Positions 1-9,076 of a stretch of 64,000 bases of DNA are shown one piece after another. A program made the position numbers and the translations under genes. Under the pieces are notes generated by a model, which saw only the letters and a list, made by a program, of their open reading frames with translations, made no database searches and was not told the DNA's origin. Positions within the stretch are counted from its first letter, which is position 1; every line of letters starts with the position of its first letter. Origin of the DNA: an uncultured Bacteroidota bacterium (GTDB lineage: Bacteria > Bacteroidota > Bacteroidia > B-17B0 > Aurantibacillaceae); assembly GCA_903834765.1 (NCBI GenBank), contig CAILKE010000072.1, forward strand, positions 1 through 64,000, written 5' to 3'.

Positions 1-456
1 CTGCTTTATCTGCTGCAGCTTTGGCAAGTTTCGCGGCTTCTTCATCCGCTTTCTTTTTAGCTAGTGCGTCTGCCTCAGCTTTTGATTTAGCCTCAGCGGC
101 AGCTTTATCGTTAGCTGCTTTATCGGCAGCAGCTTTGGCAAGTTTCGCAGGTTCTTCATCCGCTTTCTTTTTAGCTAGTGCGTCTGCCTCAGCTTTTGCT
201 TTAGCCTCAGCGGCAGCTTTATCGGCAGCTGCTTTATCTGCTGCAGCTTTGGCAAGTTTCGCGGCTTCTTCATCCGCTTTCTTTTTAGCTAGTGCATCTG
301 CCTCAGCTTTTGCTTTAGCCTCAGCGGCAGCTTTATCGGCAGCAGCTTTATCCGCTGCAGCTTTGGCAAGTTTCGCAGCTTCTTCATCCGCTTTCTTTTT
401 AGCTAGTGCATCTGCCTCAGCTTTTGCTTTAGCATCTGCGGCAGCTTTGGCAGCAG
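1..456 (-). repeat. 114-bp tandem repeat, four copies, continuing past the left edge
   Basis: The same anchor (agtttcgc) recurs at 27, 141, 255 and 369, a spacing of exactly 114 bp (38 codons), with only a few substitutions between copies. The repeat is in frame with the minus-strand gene and encodes the AEAKAKAEADALAKKKADEE unit plus an A/K/D stretch. The near-identity at DNA level suggests recent expansion or homogenisation, so copy number is likely to vary between strains. Confidence 0.9.
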
Positions 457-1159
457 CGTCATCAGCTGATTTTTTATTTAAAGCTTCTTGATCTTTAATA
501 ATAATATCAATTTGCGCTAATTGATCTTTAGGATAATTTTCAGCAGGTTTAAATTTTATGGCATTCGAATAATTTGCTTTAGCTGTAGCCCAGTCTTTTT
601 TTTGAAATGCCTTGTCAGCAGTTTTAATAGCTGAATTATAATTAAATTCTAATTCTTTTTGTTTATTTATGGCATCTGCTTCAAGTTGTTTTAATTTATC
701 AAGAGCCACTAGGGATTGAGAAAAATAAGCTTCATCATAATCGAATACCTGTTTTACAGAACTATACTGTATTTTAACTAAAGGTTGATTTAAAACTGAG
801 TAATCAATATTAGGCAAAGGTTCAAATAAGGAAATTCCTGGTATATCAAATCTTTTAGTGCTTTTATCATCAGGTGGAACACCTCTAGTTGATACTTGAA
901 ACTTTTTAGTACAGTGTCCTTGTTTAGTAACTGTAATCATAAAGTCACCATTTGCCGGTATTTCAAATTTAAATACACCATCTTCTCCAGTCAAAGTTTG
1001 AGCAACTTGTTTTGTTCCTTGCATTAATGTAACAAGAGCACCTTGGAGTTTTTTGTCGTTTTTTTCGACTTTACCTGTTAAAGGTAATGACCAATCCTGA
1101 GAATATAGATTATAGGAAAAAACTAATAATATGAAAGTAATTTTAAAGCGATAAGCCAT
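1..1159 (-). CDS. Exported CRD/TPR-like protein with 38-residue A/K/E/D repeats (3' end outside window)
   Basis: The minus-strand frame is open from an ATG at 1157-1159 to the window edge (386 codons, no stop), so the C-terminus is missing. Residues 1-21 form a signal peptide ending in YSQ. Residues about 25-105 resemble a carboxypeptidase-regulatory-like beta-sandwich, with GALVTLMQGTK and the GEDGVFKFEIP pattern. A TPR-like helical pair lies at about 175-225 (KAFQKKDWATAKANY). From about residue 230 the protein is a highly charged Ala/Lys/Glu/Asp helix made of tandem 38-residue units, likely a long periplasmic coiled coil or TolA-like spacer. I infer an envelope protein that spans the periplasm; the function is unknown. 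It diverges from the FAD oxidoreductase at 1234. The frame on the opposite strand over the repeats is only a shadow. Confidence 0.8.
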   Translation of the reverse strand, partial: MAYRFKITFILLVFSYNLYSQDWSLPLTGKVEKNDKKLQGALVTLMQGTKQVAQTLTGEDGVFKFEIPANGDFMITVTKQGHCTKKFQVSTRGVPPDDKSTKRFDIPGISLFEPLPNIDYSVLNQPLVKIQYSSVKQVFDYDEAYFSQSLVALDKLKQLEADAINKQKELEFNYNSAIKTADKAFQKKDWATAKANYSNAIKFKPAENYPKDQLAQIDIIIKDQEALNKKSADDAAAKAAADAKAKAEADALAKKKADEEAAKLAKAAADKAAADKAAAEAKAKAEADALAKKKADEEAAKLAKAAADKAAADKAAAEAKAKAEADALAKKKADEEPAKLAKAAADKAANDKAAAEAKSKAEADALAKKKADEEAAKLAKAAADKA

Positions 1160-1233
1160 AATTCAACAAATGATGTAATTTTGTATTAAGGGCTAAATTT
1201 AGTTAAAATTCTATAAATATAATATGATATATA

Positions 1234-2373
1234 ATGCAAGAAATCAACAAAATCAGCAATTTTAGCTATTGGGAAACTCAAACTTTTTTAAAAAATATTG
1301 ATTTAATTATAATAGGAAGCGGGATAGTGGGTTTAAATGCTGCTATTTCATTTAAAGAAAAATACAAAAAATCAAAAGTGGTGGTTTTGGAAAGAGGTAT
1401 TTTACCTCATGGAGCAAGCACTAAAAATGCAGGATTTGCTTGTTTTGGAAGTGTGAGTGAACTTCAATCAGATATAAAAAACAGTAATGAAAATTTAGTT
1501 TGGCAAACTATTGAAATGCGTGTTAAAGGTTTAGAATTATTACGAAAGCGATTGGGAGATAAAAACATTGATTATGAACAGAATGGTGGATATGAATTAT
1601 TTGACAATGTTGATAAATTCAAAAACTGCGCTGATTCAATTTCTTATTTCAATAAACGATTAAAAAATATTACTAAAAATAATAATACGTATAGCATTGA
1701 AAATAAGAAGATTAAACATTTTAATTTTAATAATATACAAGGATTGATTTTAAATAATAATGAAGGTCAGATACATACAGGTCTGATGATGAAGACTTTA
1801 ATTGAGTTAGCAATTAGCAAAGGGATTATCATTTTAAATTCAATTGAGGTTAAGTCAATTGAAGATATAAATACAGGAGTTATATTGAAAACTAATATTG
1901 GAGAAATTGAATCCAAACAACTTATTGTTGCTACAAATGGTTTTGCAAATGAGCTGTTGAAAATTAAAGATTTAAAACCAGCGAGAGCCCAAGTTCTAGT
2001 AACTAAACAAATTGAAGGCTTGAAATTAAAAGGAACTTTTCATTACGACGAAGGTTATTATTATTTCAGAAATATTGGTAAACGAGTATTGTTCGGTGGT
2101 GGACGAAATTTAGATTTTAAAACTGAAACTAGCTCAACATTTGAATTAAATACAAAAATTCAAAAAAAATTAGATTATTTATTAAATACAGTTATTCTTC
2201 CAAATACTAATATTGAAATTGAACAAAGATGGTGCGGGATTATGGGAGTGGGTAGAGAGAAAAAACCGATTATAAAAAAAGTATCAACAAATGTTGTATG
2301 TGCTGTTCGGATGGGCGGAATGGGAGTAGCTATTGGATCTTTAGTAGGTAAATTAGCTATAGAAGAATTATAA
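1234..2373 (+). CDS. FAD-dependent oxidoreductase (DAO family)
   Basis: This is a flavoprotein amine or amino-acid oxidase/dehydrogenase of the DAO superfamily. A Rossmann dinucleotide-binding motif (IIIGSGIVGLNAA) lies at about residues 26-38, followed by the second-strand acidic residue in VVLERG. STKNAGFACFG around residue 65 is the family's flavin-contacting segment. The C-terminal part has RWCGIMGVGREKKP and a Gly-rich GGMGVAIGS close, typical of DAO enzymes. At 379 aa it is normal length. No signal peptide or membrane segment is visible, so it is cytoplasmic. The substrate cannot be told from sequence; glycine oxidase-like, DadA-like and PuuB-like activities are all possible. It stands alone, divergent from the repeat protein. 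Confidence 0.8.
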   Translation: MQEINKISNFSYWETQTFLKNIDLIIIGSGIVGLNAAISFKEKYKKSKVVVLERGILPHGASTKNAGFACFGSVSELQSDIKNSNENLVWQTIEMRVKGLELLRKRLGDKNIDYEQNGGYELFDNVDKFKNCADSISYFNKRLKNITKNNNTYSIENKKIKHFNFNNIQGLILNNNEGQIHTGLMMKTLIELAISKGIIILNSIEVKSIEDINTGVILKTNIGEIESKQLIVATNGFANELLKIKDLKPARAQVLVTKQIEGLKLKGTFHYDEGYYYFRNIGKRVLFGGGRNLDFKTETSSTFELNTKIQKKLDYLLNTVILPNTNIEIEQRWCGIMGVGREKKPIIKKVSTNVVCAVRMGGMGVAIGSLVGKLAIEEL

Positions 2374-2483
2374 GTTATTTAATATATTACTGTATAAATG
2401 TATTATTATTAAAATTACTATTTAACATAATGTTAATTATAGGTTAATAGAATATAGTCAGAAATTGTGCAAAAAGATTGTTA

Positions 2484-2876
2484 TTAGTCTAATTCAGGAA
2501 CAAAGTTACTTTGTTCGGCATAAAAAGCAGTCTTGTTAAACAACATCATTAGCACTTCTTTTGTTAACGCATCAGCTTCTGTTGTGAATTTTAAAAAAAC
2601 AGAATCATCCATAATTGCATAAGCCAAGGAACTCATACCATAATTTCGTTGTAATAAATGCAATAAAAAACCTTCTTTGTTTTCTTCTGGTAAAGAACAT
2701 AGTGGACAAACAATTTGAAACAAAAACTGCTTTTCTTGTTCCCAAACATCAACCATAATATCAAATCGTCCTTTTTTTAAATTCCACTGACCTTCTTGTT
2801 GTCCACGAGTATCTTCTGGATTTAAACCTAAAGCCATAATGGATTCATCAATTAATTGATAATATGTTGAAATCAT
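2484..2876 (-). CDS. YbjN-like / CesT-fold small protein
   Basis: A 130-residue soluble protein. The layout (helix at the N-terminus, then strands with FDIMVDVWEQEKQFLFQIVCPL, then a helix and a final strand) resembles the YbjN / type III chaperone-like fold found in many bacteria, but I assign this by pattern only. It starts 2 bp after the stop of the class IV aminotransferase on the same strand, so the two are almost certainly cotranscribed. YbjN-type proteins have no settled biochemical role. No signal peptide. Confidence 0.6.
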   Translation of the reverse strand: MISTYYQLIDESIMALGLNPEDTRGQQEGQWNLKKGRFDIMVDVWEQEKQFLFQIVCPLCSLPEENKEGFLLHLLQRNYGMSSLAYAIMDDSVFLKFTTEADALTKEVLMMLFNKTAFYAEQSNFVPELD

Positions 2877-2878
2877 AG

Positions 2879-3724
2879 TTATTTTAATAAATTATTGAGT
2901 TGTTCTGTGAAAAATAATGCTTGACGGTTGGTATAAAACGTATTTTTAAATTGACCTACCCATTGAATTCCTTTAATGGCGTTTGTTAAAAAAACTTCAT
3001 CGCCATTCATTAATGTATTTACTGTTAAGCTTTGTTCAAATGTTAAGATTCGGTTTAAGCTGGCTAAGGCTAATATTTGCTTTCTCATTACGCCTTCAAT
3101 ACAACCATCAGTTAATGGCGATGTATATAATGCACCATTTTTAATTACAAATAAATTAGCACTAATCGATTCGATGATATGTCCATTTTCGTTTATTAGC
3201 AAGCAATCATCTAACTTTAATGATTTTTTTGTTAAGCCTGCCATAACATAAAGTAAGGCGCTTCCGGTTTTTAAATTGGCTATTTTAGAAATCGGTTTTT
3301 TAATTTCGGCATAAACGTCAACCCATAATCCTTTTTGATTTAATGTATATCCTTCTGTTTCTAATGCTTCTGTTTCTATTAAAAAAGATATATCATTGGT
3401 GTCTGGTGTATAATAGCCACCATCATTTCTAAAAACTGTTAGTCTTATACGGGCATCAGATGAAATACTATTTTCATTTAATAAATGTAAAATAAGCGCT
3501 TCTATATTTGGTGTAGAAAATTCTGCAGGCACATTCATTCTCAAAATAGTCATACTTAGCTTAATACGTTTAATATGATCAGCTAAAAACATAACCTTCC
3601 CTTTAGAATATCGTATGGATTCAAACAAAGAATCGCCATACCTAAAAGCTCTGTTAGTGAAGCTGATGGCTGGTTCATAAAGGCTAATTAAATGGCCATT
3701 ATATATACAATTCGTATTTGGCAT
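2879..3724 (-). CDS. Aminotransferase class IV (IlvE/PabC/Dat-like)
   Basis: A PLP enzyme of fold type IV. Early landmarks are the N-terminal strand NGHLISLYEPAIS, RAFRYGDSLFESIRY (about 25-40), and RIRLTVFRNDGGYY. The PLP lysine is K152 in NLKTGSALL. The C-terminal half has INENGHIIESISANLFVIKN and a TPLTDGCIEGVMR segment that binds the phosphate and substrate carboxylate. At 281 aa it fits this family. It could be an aminodeoxychorismate lyase, a branched-chain aminotransferase or a D-amino acid aminotransferase; sequence alone does not separate them, though the short length favours a PabC or Dat type. It is cytoplasmic and cotranscribed with the YbjN-like gene. Confidence 0.8.
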   Translation of the reverse strand: MPNTNCIYNGHLISLYEPAISFTNRAFRYGDSLFESIRYSKGKVMFLADHIKRIKLSMTILRMNVPAEFSTPNIEALILHLLNENSISSDARIRLTVFRNDGGYYTPDTNDISFLIETEALETEGYTLNQKGLWVDVYAEIKKPISKIANLKTGSALLYVMAGLTKKSLKLDDCLLINENGHIIESISANLFVIKNGALYTSPLTDGCIEGVMRKQILALASLNRILTFEQSLTVNTLMNGDEVFLTNAIKGIQWVGQFKNTFYTNRQALFFTEQLNNLLK

Positions 3725-3882
3725 TGGTGCTCAAAATTATGTAAATAAGTTTTAAAAAACAGATTTCATTTTATTTTTATTAAAATAGTAATGAACAAGA
3801 ATTCTCCATTTAATTATTAATTTATTTCAAGTGATACTTTCATTTTGAATTAACTCCAGAGGCAAGTTGAAATTCATAAAAT

Positions 3883-5094
3883 TTATCTTTTAGCAGCTTT
3901 ATAAAGAACAGCATTAATGGCGTTTAAAATAATTTCACAGGCTGTTTTAATCTCATTATCGGTTATAATAAGTGGTGGTGCTAATCTCATGGCATGTGTG
4001 TTAAATAAAAACCAATCCACAATTAATCCGTTTTTAACACAATGGTCTATAATTTCAAAGTTTAAATCAGTTTCTTCAAAATCGATAGAGAGCATGAATC
4101 CCCTACCCTTAATGGTTTTAATTGCTGGATGAACTAATAATGAACGAATTAAGTTCGATTTTCGCTCAACATCAGCTATTAATTTTTCATTTTGTATGGT
4201 TTGTAAACAGGCTAATGATGCTGCACAACAAACAGCATTTCCTCCAAAAGTATTAATATTACCTAAGACTGGATTGTAAGTGAATTCGTTCAATAATTTT
4301 TGAGAACTAATGAAACAGCCAATTGGTAAGCCACCTCCCATCCCTTTGGCTAATAATAATATATCAGGTACGACATCGTAATGTTCAAATGCAAACAGGG
4401 ACCCGCTGCGACCGAAGCCATTTTGAATTTCATCTAAAATTAATAACGCACAATTTTCATCACACTTTTCACGTATGGCTTTTAAAAATTCTTTAGTTGA
4501 AGCAGTATAACCAGTTTCGCTTTGTATAGGTTCTAAAATAACTGCGGCTGTTTGTGAAGTAATGTGTTTATTAACTTCTTCTATAGAATTGTAAGTCAGT
4601 ATTTTAACATCTGGAATTAATGGACGAAATGCTTGTTTGAATTCTTCATTACCCATAACACTTAGCGCGCCTTGCGTGCTGCCATGATAAGAATCTTTGA
4701 AACAAATTATTTCTGTTTTTCCTGTAACGCGTTTTGCAAGTTTTAAAGCGCCTTCTGTGGCTTCTGTTCCTGAATTAGTAAAAAATACAGAGTTTAATTG
4801 AGTGGGTAAAACGGCGGTTAATGCTTTGGCTAATTGTATTTGAGGAGCTTGTATATACTCACCATAAACCATTAAGTGCATGTAGGTTTCTGCTTGGTGT
4901 TGGATTGCCTTTACAACATTTGGGTGACAATGTCCAACGTTGCTGACTGAAATTCCTGAAATAAAATCGATATAAGAATTTCCATTAACATCAAATAAAT
5001 AAATGCCTTTTGCTTTAATAATCTCTAAATCCATTGGTTTAGGAGACACTTGTGCAACGTGGTTTAGAAATAATTGTCGGTTTGTTTGATGCAT
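3883..5094 (-). CDS. Class III aminotransferase (acetylornithine/ornithine type)
   Basis: A fold-type I PLP transaminase of the ArgD/RocD group. It shows DVNGNSYIDFISGISVSNVG near the N-terminus, the SGTEATEGALKLAK phosphate-binding segment, the DSYHGST motif, LDEIQNGFGRSG with the PLP-ring aspartate, and the Schiff-base lysine K250 in LLAKGMGGGLPIG. Length (403 aa) is normal. There are no other arginine biosynthesis genes nearby, so the substrate is open: ornithine, acetylornithine, GABA or another omega-amine. It lies 37 bp downstream of the SDR gene on the same strand and may be in one operon with mqnC and the SDR. Confidence 0.8.
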   Translation of the reverse strand: MHQTNRQLFLNHVAQVSPKPMDLEIIKAKGIYLFDVNGNSYIDFISGISVSNVGHCHPNVVKAIQHQAETYMHLMVYGEYIQAPQIQLAKALTAVLPTQLNSVFFTNSGTEATEGALKLAKRVTGKTEIICFKDSYHGSTQGALSVMGNEEFKQAFRPLIPDVKILTYNSIEEVNKHITSQTAAVILEPIQSETGYTASTKEFLKAIREKCDENCALLILDEIQNGFGRSGSLFAFEHYDVVPDILLLAKGMGGGLPIGCFISSQKLLNEFTYNPVLGNINTFGGNAVCCAASLACLQTIQNEKLIADVERKSNLIRSLLVHPAIKTIKGRGFMLSIDFEETDLNFEIIDHCVKNGLIVDWFLFNTHAMRLAPPLIITDNEIKTACEIILNAINAVLYKAAKR

Positions 5095-5131
5095 TATTGT
5101 TTTCAGTTTAAGTGCATTTTACTATAAAAAT

Positions 5132-5815
5132 CTATGGCGTACTTGAGGATACGGGTAATATTTTTCCGTTATAATAGATATGTCCTTTAGTAGCGAAGTC
5201 GTAAATGTAACTTGCCATTTCTAAGGGTTTGAGTGGTGCTTCATATCCAGGGAAGGCTTCTTCGAGCATTTCTGTTTGCACAGCGCCAAGCGCTAAGCAA
5301 TTGACTGATATATTTATATCTTTTAATTCTTCAGCTAAACATTCTGTTAAACCTGCAATAGCAGCCTTTGATGAGCTATAGGCTGATAGCCCAGCGAATT
5401 TTGCAGAACCTTGAAAACCGCCCATGCTACTAATGTTTACAATATGTCCTTTTTGTTCCTTGCCCATTAATGGTATTAATTGTTGAGTAATATAAAAAGG
5501 TGCGAAGACATTAACACGGTAAATTTTTTCTAATTCGGAAAGAGCAATTTTATTAAATGGTTTATTAATAATAGAACCCGCATTATTTATAATACAGTCA
5601 ATATTTTTAAATGTTGCTTTGATAGTTTGTAAAGCCTGATCCATACTTTCCTGAGAACTCAAATCAGTGGAAATAGCTGTTAAATTGGGTTGTTTCAACG
5701 CAAGAAGTGGTTCAATATTTCGCGTTAGGCAAATTACTTGATGTTCATGTTTGCAAAATAATTTTGCTAATTCGAGTCCTATTCCCCTACTCGCTCCTGT
5801 AAGTATTACGTTCAT
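5132..5815 (-). CDS. SDR family oxidoreductase
   Basis: A classical short-chain dehydrogenase/reductase. The cofactor motif TGASRGIG is at residues 6-13, the NNAG stabilising motif at 77-80, and the catalytic Ser130, Tyr146 and Lys150 (YSSSK) are all present. The 227-aa length is on the short side but complete. It is cytoplasmic and should use NAD(P)H; the substrate is unknown. It starts 16 bp after mqnC on the same strand, so cotranscription is likely, but I see no reason to place it in menaquinone synthesis. Confidence 0.85.
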   Translation of the reverse strand: MNVILTGASRGIGLELAKLFCKHEHQVICLTRNIEPLLALKQPNLTAISTDLSSQESMDQALQTIKATFKNIDCIINNAGSIINKPFNKIALSELEKIYRVNVFAPFYITQQLIPLMGKEQKGHIVNISSMGGFQGSAKFAGLSAYSSSKAAIAGLTECLAEELKDINISVNCLALGAVQTEMLEEAFPGYEAPLKPLEMASYIYDFATKGHIYYNGKILPVSSSTP

Positions 5816-5831
5816 TGATTGTTGTAATTGA

Positions 5832-6959
5832 TTAGTAATTAACTACTTGCTCTTCTATTTCTTTTGGTATTTCTCTGAAACCATATTGTTGGTTTCGTAA
5901 TTGCGGTGTGAAGCCTGCATCTTTAATAGCGTCTTGAATTGTTTTATATGTAAAACGATGTGGAGCTCCAGCGACACTCACTACATTTTCTTCAATCATT
6001 ATACTACCAAAATCATTAGCACCTGCATGTAAGCAAATTTCAGCGGTTTCCTTACCAACGGTTAACCATGATGCCTGAATGTTTTCTATGTTTGGCAACA
6101 TAATTCGGCTTAGAGCTAACATGCGAATATATTCATCTGATCCAACATTATTGGTAATGCCCTTTACGCGCTTTAATAACGTTCCATCATCTTGAAAAGG
6201 CCAAGGAATAAAAGCTAAAAAGCCTTTAGCATCAGCAGGTTTTTCTGCTTGCACTTCTCTTATCCATACTAAATGTTCGAAGCGTTCGTATATAGTTTCT
6301 ACATGACCGAACATCATGGTGGCTGAAGTGGTTATGTTTAATTGATGACAAGCGCGCATTACATCTAACCATTCACGGCCAGTACATTTACCTTTTGATA
6401 TTAAACGTCGAACTCTGTCATTTAATATTTCGGCACCTGCTCCTGGTAAACTATCTAAACCAGCTTCTACTAATGCTTTTAAAACCTCGGTATGTGTTGA
6501 TTTTTCTAGTTTAGTAATATGAGCAATTTCTGGTGGACCTAAGGAATGTAATTTAATTGAAGGGAATAATGATTTTAATTCTTTAAATAAATTCACATAA
6601 AAACTTAATCCTAAATCGGGATGATGCCCGCCTTGAAGTAATAGTTGATCACCACCGTATTTGATGGTTTCTTCTATTTTCTGTTTGTAGGTTTCTATGT
6701 CTGTGATATATGCTTCTGCATGCCCTGGTATACGATAAAAATTACAAAATTTACAATTGGCAATACACACGTTTGTTGTATTTACATTACGATCTATTTG
6801 CCAGGTAACGATATTAGAGTTGTGTTTTTTGATGTTTCTGATGTCGTTAGCTACAAACATTAACTCGGTAGTTGGGGCATTTTCGTACAAAAACACGCCT
6901 TCTTCTATATTTAAAAACTCTAAGTTTAGCGCTCGTTTTAAAAGGGATTGAACTGTCAT
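5832..6959 (-). CDS. mqnC: Cyclic dehypoxanthinyl futalosine synthase MqnC
   Basis: A radical SAM enzyme of the futalosine pathway to menaquinone; it cyclises dehypoxanthine futalosine. The [4Fe-4S] cluster cysteines are C65, C69 and C72 (CIANCKFC), followed by NFYRIPGHAEAY, which is characteristic of MqnC rather than MqnE. QLLLQGGHHPDLGLSFY and LDSLPGAGAEIL are further family landmarks. Length (375 aa) is normal. It implies this organism makes menaquinone by the futalosine route. It is the first gene of a minus-strand run (mqnC, SDR, aminotransferase). Family assignment is strong from sequence alone. Confidence 0.93.
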   Translation of the reverse strand: MTVQSLLKRALNLEFLNIEEGVFLYENAPTTELMFVANDIRNIKKHNSNIVTWQIDRNVNTTNVCIANCKFCNFYRIPGHAEAYITDIETYKQKIEETIKYGGDQLLLQGGHHPDLGLSFYVNLFKELKSLFPSIKLHSLGPPEIAHITKLEKSTHTEVLKALVEAGLDSLPGAGAEILNDRVRRLISKGKCTGREWLDVMRACHQLNITTSATMMFGHVETIYERFEHLVWIREVQAEKPADAKGFLAFIPWPFQDDGTLLKRVKGITNNVGSDEYIRMLALSRIMLPNIENIQASWLTVGKETAEICLHAGANDFGSIMIEENVVSVAGAPHRFTYKTIQDAIKDAGFTPQLRNQQYGFREIPKEIEEQVVNY

Positions 6960-7058
6960 TATTATTTTATTTGCTCTGTAAAAGTAAGTTATATTAAGGG
7001 AAACAAAAAGATAATATGAAAGTTTAATGAAGAGTTGTTTTAAGAAGGAAACTTATTT

Positions 7059-7955
7059 TTAAGGTTTCTTTTTCACTACCAAAGTGTCAAAACTACTTCC
7101 GTAACCAATAAAAGCGCCAATAGCATCGCCACCAATTATTGTACTTTGCAAATTAGCTGGAGCCGAAAAAGGATTTCCATTACTTGATTTATTGGCATAA
7201 TATGAACGCCAAAAATTATATTCATCGAAACCTATGGTACAAAATTTCACCACAATAGTGTCCCCTACTCTATAATAATTTTTTTCTGGATCAGTTTCAT
7301 TTGCTTGTTGGGCGTTTGGTTGAGCGGGGCGCTCATAAGCAAAATCAAAACTTTTTCCATCTACAAATTTATCATCAAAGGCAGAGGAAAAAGGGGCAAC
7401 AAAAAATTGATCTTTAGTAATACGTTTAGCAAACCAACGATAACAATTCCCAAGGCCCGTAGGGTCTGATAGACGTGCCCAACAAAAGCCCAATGTGTCT
7501 TTTTCCCATTTAAAAAATAAACTATCCAGTGCAATCGGCTGACGAATAGATGTTGATGCTGAATATGTTTTATCATTAATTAGCATTGTTAATTGATAAT
7601 TTTTACCAATTTGACCTATGATTTTTGTACCAATATAAATTGGGAAACCACCAACTATTAATTCTTTTAAAGTGTCAATTTGAAAACCGTCACTTACTGT
7701 TACAAAAGCGTCTTTTACAAAAAACTGTGATGGGTTTGATAAATCGGCATTACCAAAATAAGGAGCAGTAAAAGATAATAATACTTGGGCTGTTTGCCCG
7801 GTTTCAATATTTGCTTCAACAACTAATTTCTGAGTATATTCAGGGAGTTGGACGTCTATTTCTTTGCGACAAGAGTTAAATGAAACAACTAAAACAATAA
7901 TTGTAATTTTTTTAAAAATATGCAATTTAAAATATCTTTTAGAAGACCAACTCAT
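7059..7955 (-). CDS. DUF4249 lipoprotein
   Basis: A 298-residue protein with an N-terminal hydrophobic segment and a lipobox-like VVSFNSC (Cys at about 29), so it is predicted to be an outer-membrane-associated lipoprotein. The mature N-terminus (RKEIDVQLPEYTQKLVVEAN) followed by a beta-sandwich is typical of the DUF4249 family of Bacteroidota. That family is usually encoded right beside a TonB-dependent receptor; here the upstream neighbour diverges and no receptor is adjacent. An alternative start at the Met-free N-terminus is not available, so the first ATG is kept although the segment before the hydrophobic core is somewhat long. Confidence 0.75.
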   Translation of the reverse strand: MSWSSKRYFKLHIFKKITIIVLVVSFNSCRKEIDVQLPEYTQKLVVEANIETGQTAQVLLSFTAPYFGNADLSNPSQFFVKDAFVTVSDGFQIDTLKELIVGGFPIYIGTKIIGQIGKNYQLTMLINDKTYSASTSIRQPIALDSLFFKWEKDTLGFCWARLSDPTGLGNCYRWFAKRITKDQFFVAPFSSAFDDKFVDGKSFDFAYERPAQPNAQQANETDPEKNYYRVGDTIVVKFCTIGFDEYNFWRSYYANKSSNGNPFSAPANLQSTIIGGDAIGAFIGYGSSFDTLVVKKKP

Positions 7956-8032
7956 CGTTCAAAGATATTAAGAAAATGATAAGTTTAGAGTCGATTTAAC
8001 ATAATTACTCTCTAAAATTAAAAAAAACAAAT

Positions 8033-8040
8033 TATATTTG
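8033..8040 (+). promoter_or_regulatory. Candidate -7 box (TATATTTG) for the lipoprotein gene
   Basis: TATATTTG fits the Bacteroidota -7 consensus TAnnTTTG and lies 17 bp before the ATG of the lipoprotein at 8058. The matching -33 TTG element at the usual spacing is not clear, so this is only a candidate. Confidence 0.35.
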
Positions 8041-8057
8041 ATACCTAAAAAAAAAAT

Positions 8058-8918
8058 ATGAAAAAAATTATTTTAGCTACAAGCTTAACTCTATCTGTAT
8101 TATTGATTTCTTGCGGTGGCAGTAATAAAGAAGAAAATCACGACTCTATTGATTCAACTGCTGTTGAAGCAGTAAAGGATACAACAACGTTAACTGTAAA
8201 CGAAGAAACTAAATTCAAATTTGATTTCGCGGTGGCTAACATTCCTTTACCAATAGCTAGTATTAATGAGCTTTCAAATTGGGGTGTAACTTACAATGGT
8301 TCATTATTAGCTGATACAAAAAAACAATTATCAACCAGTTCAGAATTCACAAAATCTTTAGCGTTAGGAATTTACAATATAGATATGTCTTATGCGATGG
8401 TTAATAATAAAGGTGAAGACGTATTAAATTATATGAAATCCGTTGTGAAATTAGCTGATAATTTAGGTTTAAAAAGTGCAATTGACAATATATTGGGTAA
8501 ACGTGCAGAAACGAACCTTTCTAACAAAGATTCATTATTAACAATTTTAGATCAAATATACACGAAAAGTGATTCGTATTTAAGAACAAATGAGCGTGTT
8601 TATACCGCTACTGCATTATTTGCCGGATCTTGGATAGAAGGTTTATACTTAACTTGTAAAATTGGAGAAGAAGTAACGGATGTTGCTGCAAAGGAAAAAG
8701 CATATAAACATTTATGGGATCAACGTTTTTACTTAAAAAACTTAACAGAAGTTTTAAATGATTTTAAAGATAAAAAAGAGTGTGATAAATTAAACTCTGA
8801 TTTAAAATCCATACACGCTGATATTGATGCAATTAAAGATCCTAAAAGCATGAAGGATGAAAACTTTAAAGCAATAGCAAGTAAAATTTATACTTTAAGA
8901 ACTTCTATTTTTAAATAA
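8058..8918 (+). CDS. Lipoprotein of unknown function
   Basis: The protein begins with a clear lipoprotein signal (MKKIILATSLTLSVLLISCG, lipid Cys19) followed by an acidic, low-complexity linker to about residue 55. The remainder is mostly alpha-helical with no motif I recognise; ADNLGLKSAIDNILGKRAE and FAGSWIEGLYLTCKIGEEV look like parts of a helical bundle. It is likely on the periplasmic face of a membrane. It is monocistronic: a promoter-like box lies before it and a strong terminator follows. The function is unknown. Confidence 0.8.
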   Translation: MKKIILATSLTLSVLLISCGGSNKEENHDSIDSTAVEAVKDTTTLTVNEETKFKFDFAVANIPLPIASINELSNWGVTYNGSLLADTKKQLSTSSEFTKSLALGIYNIDMSYAMVNNKGEDVLNYMKSVVKLADNLGLKSAIDNILGKRAETNLSNKDSLLTILDQIYTKSDSYLRTNERVYTATALFAGSWIEGLYLTCKIGEEVTDVAAKEKAYKHLWDQRFYLKNLTEVLNDFKDKKECDKLNSDLKSIHADIDAIKDPKSMKDENFKAIASKIYTLRTSIFK

Positions 8919-8937
8919 GATAACAACTAATGCTAAT

Positions 8938-8966
8938 AAAACCCTCACACAATCTGTGAGGGTTTT
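8938..8966 (+). terminator. Intrinsic terminator after the 8058 lipoprotein gene
   Basis: A perfect 12-bp inverted repeat (aaaaccctcaca / tgtgagggtttt) with a 5-nt loop lies 20 bp after the stop codon. The GC-rich core with flanking A and T runs lets it work on both strands. Confidence 0.9.
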
Positions 8967-9076
8967 AAAATAAAAAAATGCTATGCGATAAAAATTCGTA
9001 TTATTTAATTCTAAAACAAAAAAATGAAGAACTTTTTTATAAGAATTAAATATATTTTAGATACGAAAGTTAAACT

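Noticed and set aside
21-491. 156-residue plus-strand frame rich in Ala, Ser and Phe
   Set aside because: It is the complement of the A/K/E/D repeats of the minus-strand gene, which has a signal peptide and open frame to 1159. The plus frame has no credible signal or domain.
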